NCBI GenBank assembly: GCA_964017065.1
Contig: OZ024783.1
Coordinates: 17,149,752-17,213,751 of the forward strand
Direction of reading: 5' to 3'
DNA length: 64,000 nucleotides
Source: Haliclona indistincta
Lineage: Eukaryota > Porifera > Demospongiae > Haplosclerida > Chalinidae
Numbering within the stretch: the first letter of the stretch is position 1; every line of letters begins with the position of its first letter. This document shows positions 56,946 through 64,000 of this stretch, in pieces. Made by a program: the position numbers and the translations under genes. The notes below the pieces were generated by a model that saw only the letters and a program-made list of their open reading frames with translations, was not told where the DNA came from and did not search any database.

Positions 56946-58560
56946 TAATGACTGATATCACATACGCACTATGATATCTTTACAGTTACATGTATGCATG
57001 CATGCCAATATAAGTAGAATACATGTACACTAGACAATCAATATTGCATGACATACTCAGATGTGCTGGCTACTTAACCCATGACTTTGCCGACTTCAAC
57101 TGACTTGTGTCTATGTCACTGCTCACAGCTGCAGAATCTACTACATCAGGGACCAGTGTGCTTTTGTGTTCTGTCTATTAACTGAATTAATCATTATAGC
57201 TCTATATCTTTATCCATCATGTATTTAGCATTGTCATAGGCATATTCTTCAGTATTGTGTTATATTTTTTTGCATTGCTTTGTTTTGGCAATAATTATAA
57301 TTATTATAGTAATAAACTATAATAAAAATTAATAATAATAACAATAAGAGAAACACAAAAGGCAAGCGGGTGGCTGGGTCTTAAGAGCTATAGCTTGCTG
57401 GTTTGAGCCAAGCAGAACCTCCAATGAAGTTTATGCAGAGCACAGTGGGTGCATGGAGCCAACATTAATTCATGATGCCTGCAGTGAAGTATAATTTTGC
57501 ATCGTACATAAAATTGTCCCATGGATAGTGTTATCTGGTTGATCTTATTATGGGTCCTTTTTATGTATGTGGGTGGAGCATGGGGTGAATCCTTAATGTA
57601 TGGTGAGTAATTATTGTACATAAAATTGTCCCATGGATAGTGTTATCTGGTTGATCTTATTATGGGTCCTTTTATGTATGTGGGTGGAGCATGGGGTGAA
57701 TCCTTAATGTATGGTGAGTAATTATTGTACATAAAATTTTCCCATGGATAGTGTTATCTGGTTGATCTTATTATGGGTCCTTTTATGTATGTGGGTGGAG
57801 CATGGGGTGAATCCTTAATGTATGGTGAGTAATTATTGTACATAAAATTTTCCCATGGATAGTGTTATCTGGTTGATCTATTATGGGTCCTTTTTATGTA
57901 TGTGGGTGGAGCATGGGGTGAATCCTTAATGTATGGTGAGTAATTATTGTACATAGAATTGTCCCATGGATAGTGTTATCTGGTTGATCTATTATGGATC
58001 CTTTTTATGTATGTGGGTGGAGCATGGGGTGAATCCTTAATGAATAGAGACTAATTGTACATAAAAAGGCTCCATATAAGAGAGGCTCTGTACATAAAAA
58101 AGCTCCATAATATTAAGGGACTAGAGTACATAAAAAAGACCCATAATATTAGGGATCTTTTGTACATAAAAAGACCCATAATATTAGGGGACTTTCTTGA
58201 AAAAAGTACTCTTCTACCAACCCAATATGTTGGAATCGCGACTCATTGCTAGTCCTGAAACGCTTATTTGGGGAGGTAAGCCTGCCAACCTGAGCTGTTG
58301 CAAGAACTTCCGAGACGGTACTAAGCACGCACAAACAAAGCGCGAACTGCTAACTGTCGCGAACAGTCGAGAATGCACCATTATTTAACCCCAAGGTCAA
58401 AGGTCACGAAAGTTGCCGATTTCAGCTAGCGATTGCAGAGCAACGAGCAACGATTTCAGAGATTTGAATATGCAGTTGTTTGTTACGTATATAGTGTTGT
58501 TTGTAACTGCAGTAAAGGCTAGATTCTCTGACTTTTATTTTTTCCATTGCGGACCCTAAG

Positions 58561-58740
58561 ATACATGTAGATAGCCATGAATATCTATCTTGAAAACAGA
58601 GAGGGATGGAGCAGAGACAATCTCAGCAGGTAATTTGTTCCATAGTTTAACAGTGTCCGGGGAAAAAGGAGGAGTCATAAGCAAGACATGTCTTAGCATT
58701 GAGTCAAGAACTATAACCTATGGTCTTCAGTTTCTGTAGA
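58561..58740 (-). pseudogene. 3' tail of a non-LTR retrotransposon reverse transcriptase ORF
   Basis: Minus strand, MLRHVLLMTPPFSPDTVKLW, NKLPAEIVSAPSLSVFK, then stop at about 58561. The F-S-P-x-T-V-K-L-W-N-x-L-P-x-E-I-V-x-A-P-S-x-x-x-F-K pattern is the typical C-terminal tail of CR1/L2/Jockey-type ORF2. A stop upstream (near 58717) shows it is a remnant. Confidence 0.8.
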
Positions 58741-59190
58741 CAGTCTTTTGGTAGCCCTTTCACGAAGGTGTGAAAGTCTGTTTGCTCTATTAATGGAGAG
58801 TAAATACAGCGCGGGATTATGTTTATAGCGAGTAGCAGTGGTGTCTCTCTTCAAGTTCACGCTGTCTGCGCTTCAAGTTCTCTCCCGCGCCAAAGCCCTG
58901 GTTCTTGCTGCAGCATCAGTCACAGTATCGCTGATGAGGGCCGCGCGGTGCATGGAAAGCGAGATGGGAAGGCGAATCGTCGAGTCGTCCATTTTGTAGT
59001 TGAGTTATGAAAGAAAGTCTAGTATAACGTAGTTATGAAAGAACGTGCAATCCCGGGGCCTTGCAATTGCTGTCCTCGTGGCCCTCGCATACGATACAGT
59101 ATGGGCCTCGCCATATGGACTGATTGCATTCCTAAGCGTGACACATATATACATTATACAAACATACAATTTCGACACAGTATTCCGCGA
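58741..59190. other. No gene recognised
   Basis: Frames at 58819-59010 and 59045-59245 have no recognisable domain. Confidence 0.4.
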
Positions 59191-60556
59191 TAGACCTTTT
59201 TACCCTGAGAGCTGGAATGTTGCGGTAATCAATAATTATACGTGACGTCATGGCTGGAGTACATTCTTCCGCCATTTTGTTACGTTAACCCTTCACATGC
59301 GGCGGGCAACTATAGTCGCCCGGCAAGTTTGACGTCACCGGAAGTGGGCGTTAAAATTCGAAGATAGTTTATTTCACCTATAGACCAAATACAGCTATGT
59401 GGGGTGTGATTGCGAGCCATTGGCGGGGCCTGCGGCCCCGCCAAGCAGAGCTATGGCGGGATCACCTAGCACCACTGGGTCTCCAGGGGCTTCTTGACAT
59501 AAAAAGCAGCCATACGTGCACTAACTTTGTCTCACACGTGCTGTTTTGACCAAACAAGCGGCGTTTTTTGCTCCGGTGAGAGTGATTCTAGCACACGACA
59601 GTTGGTAGATCGTCAAGTGGGCGTGGTTAACCGCAATTGTCATTGACAACAAGCCCGCACGTTGTGCAAGTTGATTTTGCATATTAACGGTGATCACAGC
59701 GCTAGTTTGTCTATCTAATGGTTTCAAAGGTAAGTGAAATTCACAAAATAGAGCCTAGAATTGCTGTCCGCAATTGAAGGGTTAATACATTGTGGCAATA
59801 GGAAAAACAGCGTTTTGCGTATCTGTGTAGTTCTGCAACGCGGCCGAATATTCTAATTCTACTGATATCCATGGAAAGATGAAAACTTGCTCTACACAAC
59901 CCAGAAGAAAACGAGTAGCAAGCTCATCCAGACGCCGAGTTGCAATGCTGGCAAACAAGTAGGTGGCGGTCGTAATAATGGCTGTTTGCTAGCACGCACA
60001 GCTGATATCACAGTCATTGCCGTTTGTTAACTAGTGTGTTGTCATGGCTGGATAGTATTTGATTAGAATGGACGACGATTAGGACTACAAGTTCGATAAC
60101 ATGTCTTCTTCAGATAGGTTAACCACACCTTTGCCGATTACAAGCACTGCCGTGTTTCAGTCGTCGTCCATTCTATTGAAATACTATCCACCCATGACAA
60201 CACACTAGTTAACAAACGGCAATGACTGTGATATCAGCTGTGCGTGCTACAATGTAGCAAACAGCCATTATTACGACCGCCACCTACTTGTTTGCCAGCA
60301 TTCACCTCGGCGTCTGGATGAGCTTGCTACTCGTTTTCTTCTGGGTTGTGTAGAGCAAGTTTTCAACTTTCCATGGATACCAGTAGAATTAGAATATTCG
60401 GCCGCGTTGCAGAACTACACAGATACGCAAAACGCTGTTTTTCCTATTGCCACAATGTATTAACGTAACAAAATGGCGGAAGAATGTACTCCAGTCGTGA
60501 CATCACCTCAATTATCTGATTATTGCATTCTTTAGCTCTCTGGGTAAAAAGGTCTA
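59191..60556. mobile_element. Large foldback MITE, TAGACCTTTTTACCC ends
   Basis: Termini TAGACCTTTTTACCCTGAGA/TGGGTAAAAAGGTCTA. Arms about 59786-60075 and 60160-60475 pair almost perfectly (GCAACGCGGCCGAATATTCT, GGTGGCGGTCGTAATAATGG). The left arm is split by a TTAA-type MITE. Confidence 0.88.
59289..59781. mobile_element. piggyBac-type MITE, TTAA|CCCTTCA...TGAAGGG|TTAA
   Basis: TTAA at 59285-59288 and 59782-59785, CCC/GGG ends, 493 bp. The right arm of the host foldback shows the empty site (AATGTATTAACGTAACAAAA at about 60455). Confidence 0.9.
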
Positions 60557-61437
60557 TTACATGCCTCGCGCTAAGGCGCTGGGAAATATAGGCGGGGCCC
60601 ACAGTACTACACAATACCACCCGGTCCGTCGGTCCGGTCCGGTCCGGTCCGGATTTTAGAGACACCCTACCACCCGGATCGGAAACTTTTCCGCTCCGAT
60701 TGATACCTAAGAAAATACGGGATCCCTCACGGCACGCGTACGTGCTGTGTTAGGGTTCTCGGTTTGTAACTATCAGTGGGCGGGTTCAGTATACTGTCTG
60801 GTACCAGAGAAAGGTGGGGCTGGTGCAGGAATCGACTAGATAAATGAACAGCCTTCACGAAACCCTCGGCGTGTTGCACATTGCAGAGTTAGCTCTTTAG
60901 TTAGCTTTGCAGCTAAAGCCAACCTGCTTGCTATTGAAACTGCGCTGCTAACCAGAAGACAGCGAAGTGCTGACCACAACCGAGACAAGGTGTGTCAAGT
61001 GGGCGTGACCGTGAACACTGAGTAGGTGGTAGCCATTGCTCTTGGCTTTGATAGGCTTTTTCTTGAGATGTCTACGCACCCCCAGAGCTGTCCTGAAGTT
61101 TAGATGGAATCTACAAGTACCTAGGTAGTCAACTATGGGCGCTTTTGTCGTCAGAGACGTCAAAGACGGCCGTCAAGGTGAGCCAGCCATAACTCAAGAA
61201 CGAAAGCACTTTAGCAAAATCCACGAGTCACATTGCAAGCCATTGTCGTGCTAAGCCTGTTCATACCTTTACAGAGTTTCAGAAGTGAGCGATAGTCTCT
61301 GCAGCTCGATGGACAGAATGAATGAATGAACGAACGAACGAACGAACGAACAAGTACCGTAACCCTCGCGCATATGCGCCGAGGGTTAATGATGGCGTAC
61401 CGACAGCACTAGCTTGAAAAACACGCAGATCTTCGTC
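60557..61437. other. No gene; microsatellites and a diverged foldback unit
   Basis: (GGTCC)n at about 60623-60652 and (GAAY)n at 61318-61350. 60950-61320 resembles the tandem units of the 49.9 kb foldback (GTGGGCGTGACC, TACCTAGGTAGTCAACTATG, CCATAACTCAAGAACGAAAG). Confidence 0.6.
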
Positions 61438-63706
61438 TGGGACTACTTTAGTAAAGAAGGCTGCTGTTTATAGGAACCTAAAGGTGATTGAAATCCACAG
61501 AAGACGAGTTAGTACTGCTGTTTATAGGAACCTATAGGTGATTGAAATCCACTGAAGACGAGTTAGTACTGCTGTCTAGCATTCTATTCTACCACGAGCA
61601 AAGTGGACCTGAGCCTTTTAAACTTCTGTGTGACAATGAAAAGGCGTTGTAACGAGGAGGAATCTCTGCTATAGAACCGGCTAAATGTGTGTGATAGCTT
61701 GGTCAATTTATTAGTTGAAGGTTCTGAGCACCTGCACATGATCTCTGAGCAGAACTGGTGAGTCTATCAATAGTCAGATTGTATTAGGAGCATTAAGAGT
61801 AGCACTGTTGTTGGTTTTCCTGTAAATGAGAGTCTAGACCGCCCCTGCTAGCTATAGCTAGTACGCATTCAGCTGCTTCAATCGACAGTGAATTTTTTCA
61901 TGCTTGTCTTGTTAACGCATCCAAGGCTAGCTGCATGAACAGCGCAATTGTAATCACAACTTAAAAGAAGGTTGTCTTGTACAAAAATTACCGAGCACTC
62001 TACATACATTCTGTAGTACCAACAGGCACACACGTGCATGCATGGCTAGCAGCCTCTGTTGCACAATATTTAAAATTAGGCTACTGATGCATGATAATTA
62101 ATTCAGGAGGATTAATGCAACAGAATGGGTAGAAAATATTCGATCAAAAAGTTTTGGTGTCTTCCTCTTAACGAAACACGTAACTCATGGGGTTCTGAAG
62201 AACCGTTCGGTCTCCTGAAAGGTCCACTTTCCTGAGCAAAAAGGTCCACTTTTCTTGGCAAAAGGGTCCACTTTCTTAGCCAAAATTGAAGCAGCTTGTT
62301 TTCTCGGAAGTATTGCAGTGAAAATAGCACATTTAGGTAGTCATTATGTGACTGTTCACGAGAATTATCATTAAAAATCAATTGACATGGCCATCATGAT
62401 TTTTAATAAGAAAGCATTTTCAGCGGCGATCTGTACCACATGAGAAAGAACCCTCTCTGTAAATTCCTGGCTATGCAGGCCTTGTATAATGACAGTTTTG
62501 CATAATCTGTTAATGATAAGTATTGCCGTAATAGTCAATATATTCACTGTTGTTTTTGTGTGTAGCCTTAGATTTAAGTGTCGTAATCTTATTGAAGTTA
62601 GTCACTTTCTCTCTCTCTCTTTTTCTCTCTCTCACTCAGGCTATTAATTTTGTGAAATCAGAAAGAGGACACTAAAACACCAAGAATGTTTGAGTTGCAA
62701 CATGCTGCTTGATTTGATGGTGTTATGTCATCAGGTGCAACTGAAAAAGTGATGATCTGGCAAGTTGTAACAAGAAGATAATAACTAACTTACTACATAA
62801 ACTAAGTAGTTAGTAGTCCCAGTCACAAAACAAGTGTTTTGTTATAAATTAAAATTATGTATTTTCGTATCACAATAGTTTTATTAAAGCTATGAACACA
62901 CTTGAAGTGCGTAACATACAATCATGGTCTAATTTTAATACAATTATTTGTTACAATGAATCGTACCATCCACTGAAATAGTCCTGAGCTAATCATAATA
63001 AATGGTTGCAAAATTCTTTCAGTGACCTTACAATCTGGTAGCAAAGTGCTGATCAATTGTAGCGAGAAATTGTCATTTCATAGTGATCTTGTGATTAAAG
63101 TGCAGCAAGTAGCATGATACTAATCTGGTAGACTTGATGTGCAAGAATGAATGCTGTGTAAGCACTGAAATGAAGAAAATGTCACTTCATGGTGATCTTG
63201 AGACTAATAAGTTGCATACCAATCTGGTAGACTTGATGTGCAAGAATGCTGTGATTGCACTGAAATAAAGAAATGAGATTTTAGTGTCATTACAGCATTT
63301 TCACACAACAGATCTACTGAAGTACTACACAATTTACTGCAATTTAGTACCACAATCACTATGAGAGTGCATCTTTTCGTATACAGTATTCTCACTCACT
63401 AGCTCCACTGTATTAGTATGCAACTTACTACACTTTAGTCACAAGATCACTATATGAAGTGACATTTTCTTCATTTCAGTGCTTTCACAGCATTCTTGCA
63501 CATCAAGTCTACCAGATTAGTATGCTACTTGCTGCACTTTAGTCACAAGATCACTATGAAGTGACATTTTCTTCATTTCAGTGCTTTCACAGCATTCTTG
63601 CACATCAAGTCTACCAGATTAGTATGCTACTTGCTGCACTTTAGTCACAAGATCACTATGAAGTGACATTTTCTTCATTTCAGTGCTTTCACAGCATTCT
63701 TGCACA
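61438..63706. mobile_element. Partial second copy of the giant foldback (left arm and loop)
   Basis: Follows the left arm of 25509-49125 in order (GGCTGCTGTTTATAGGAACC; GTTGTTGGTTTTCCTGTAAA; GTACGCATTCAGCTGCTT; GAATCGTACCATCCACTGAA), then loop units in both orientations to 63706 (AGTGCTTTCACAGCATTCTT x3). It lacks the pogo, both left-arm MITEs and the 29.0 kb foldback. It lacks the outer ~150 bp and has a local ~57-bp duplication at 61462-61575. No right arm is seen before 64000. Confidence 0.85.
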
Positions 63707-64000
63707 GCAGTTTGCACTGGTTTCCTCTTCGCTATCACTCAGAGACAGTTCGTAATCGGCGTCACCATTCTCTCTCATCAGTGGCACCCGTCAACTCTTC
63801 TATTGCTGCTTCTACTGAGACAGTTCAGGACAGTTTTAGCTGCCATAGTTGACTTAGCACACGTGCTCGACGTATCAAAATTTGACCGATTATTCCAGAA
63901 TATTCTCAAATTCTTTTCATTGCCTATTATTCTCAAAATTATTCCGGCATAATAAGTGCATGCCTATCTCAAAGCAATCTCGACAAGATGTTGCCTTCTC
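63707..64000. other. Non-repeat DNA at window end
   Basis: An 89-aa plus frame (63683-63952) starts inside the repeat and has no recognisable domain. Confidence 0.35.

Larger units (their letters stand above)
53855..58223. mobile_element. MULE-like element, copy 2, perfect 9-bp duplication
   Basis: GGGTTGGTAGAAAAGCAC...CTACCAACCC with AATATGTTG at 53846-53854 and 58224-58232. TIRs extend over 1 kb (left 53855-53911 plus 55133 to about 56225; right about 56975-58223). The right TIR holds five 111-bp units (57500-58050), the left about two. Interior 56240-56945 has transposase remnants. Confidence 0.9.
49934..58557. mobile_element. Second large foldback element
   Basis: AGGGTCCGCAATGGAAAAAA at 49934 and its exact complement ending at 58557. 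The arms stay alike through GGTCACGAAAGTTGCCGATT and TGCAAGAACTTCCGAGACGG. The inner right arm (about 53170-53854) pairs with 50250-50880. TAGATAGAT (left) and AAGATACAT (right) match 7 of 9. The right arm is split by the MULE-like element 53855-58223. The left arm keeps the intact site CCAACATATTTGGGC at about 50252. No transposase. Confidence 0.85.

Overview
This is eukaryotic, intron-bearing, AT-rich animal DNA dominated by mobile elements. The host genes that can be recognised are a VAP/VAMP-associated protein (MSP domain), a Roc-type GTPase with a C-terminal Death domain, an ankyrin-repeat exon and the 3' end of an unknown gene. Short introns (about 45-80 bp), a Roc-Death protein and very dense miniature inverted-repeat elements suggest a sponge, possibly Amphimedon. 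That assignment is inference, not proof.

Layout. 1-218: 3' exon of an unknown gene. 297-1275: broken Tc1/mariner-type transposase. 1.4-3.4 kb: two foldback/MITE elements. 3672-6189 (-): Roc GTPase-Death gene. 10.8-24.9 kb (-): ankyrin exon and the VAP gene, whose second intron (about 12.7 kb) is filled with MITEs and with repeated copies of a roughly 1.2 kb composite element that has a short hairpin at one end and a large foldback at the other. The VAP start lies at 24911.

25.5-49.1 kb is a Russian doll. A giant foldback element (25509-49125, 7-bp flanking repeat GAAAGCA) carries a pogo/Tigger-like transposon and two MITEs in its left arm, and a MITE plus a long-terminal-inverted-repeat element (34891-49077) in its right arm. 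Inside that sits a MULE-like core (35148-48663). Its gene is split by a 10.7 kb CACTG-ended, EnSpm/CACTA-like element (36332-47059) with TA duplications. This innermost element is nearly complete. It has two divergent multi-exon genes, a SAM-domain protein (-) and a zinc-finger transposase (+), on a shared 240-bp promoter with CRE-like sites, and a 2.2 kb 48-bp minisatellite. In most cases the intact opposite arm, or a second copy of the family, supplies the empty site for each insertion.

49.9-58.6 kb is another large foldback. It is interrupted by a second MULE-like element (53855-58223, perfect 9-bp duplication AATATGTTG), which contains a hAT-like element and a MITE. After that come a LINE tail, a foldback MITE carrying a TTAA-type MITE, and from 61.4 kb a second, younger-looking partial copy of the giant foldback.

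Most long open frames in the arrays are repeat artefacts. No rRNA, tRNA or CRISPR was recognised.
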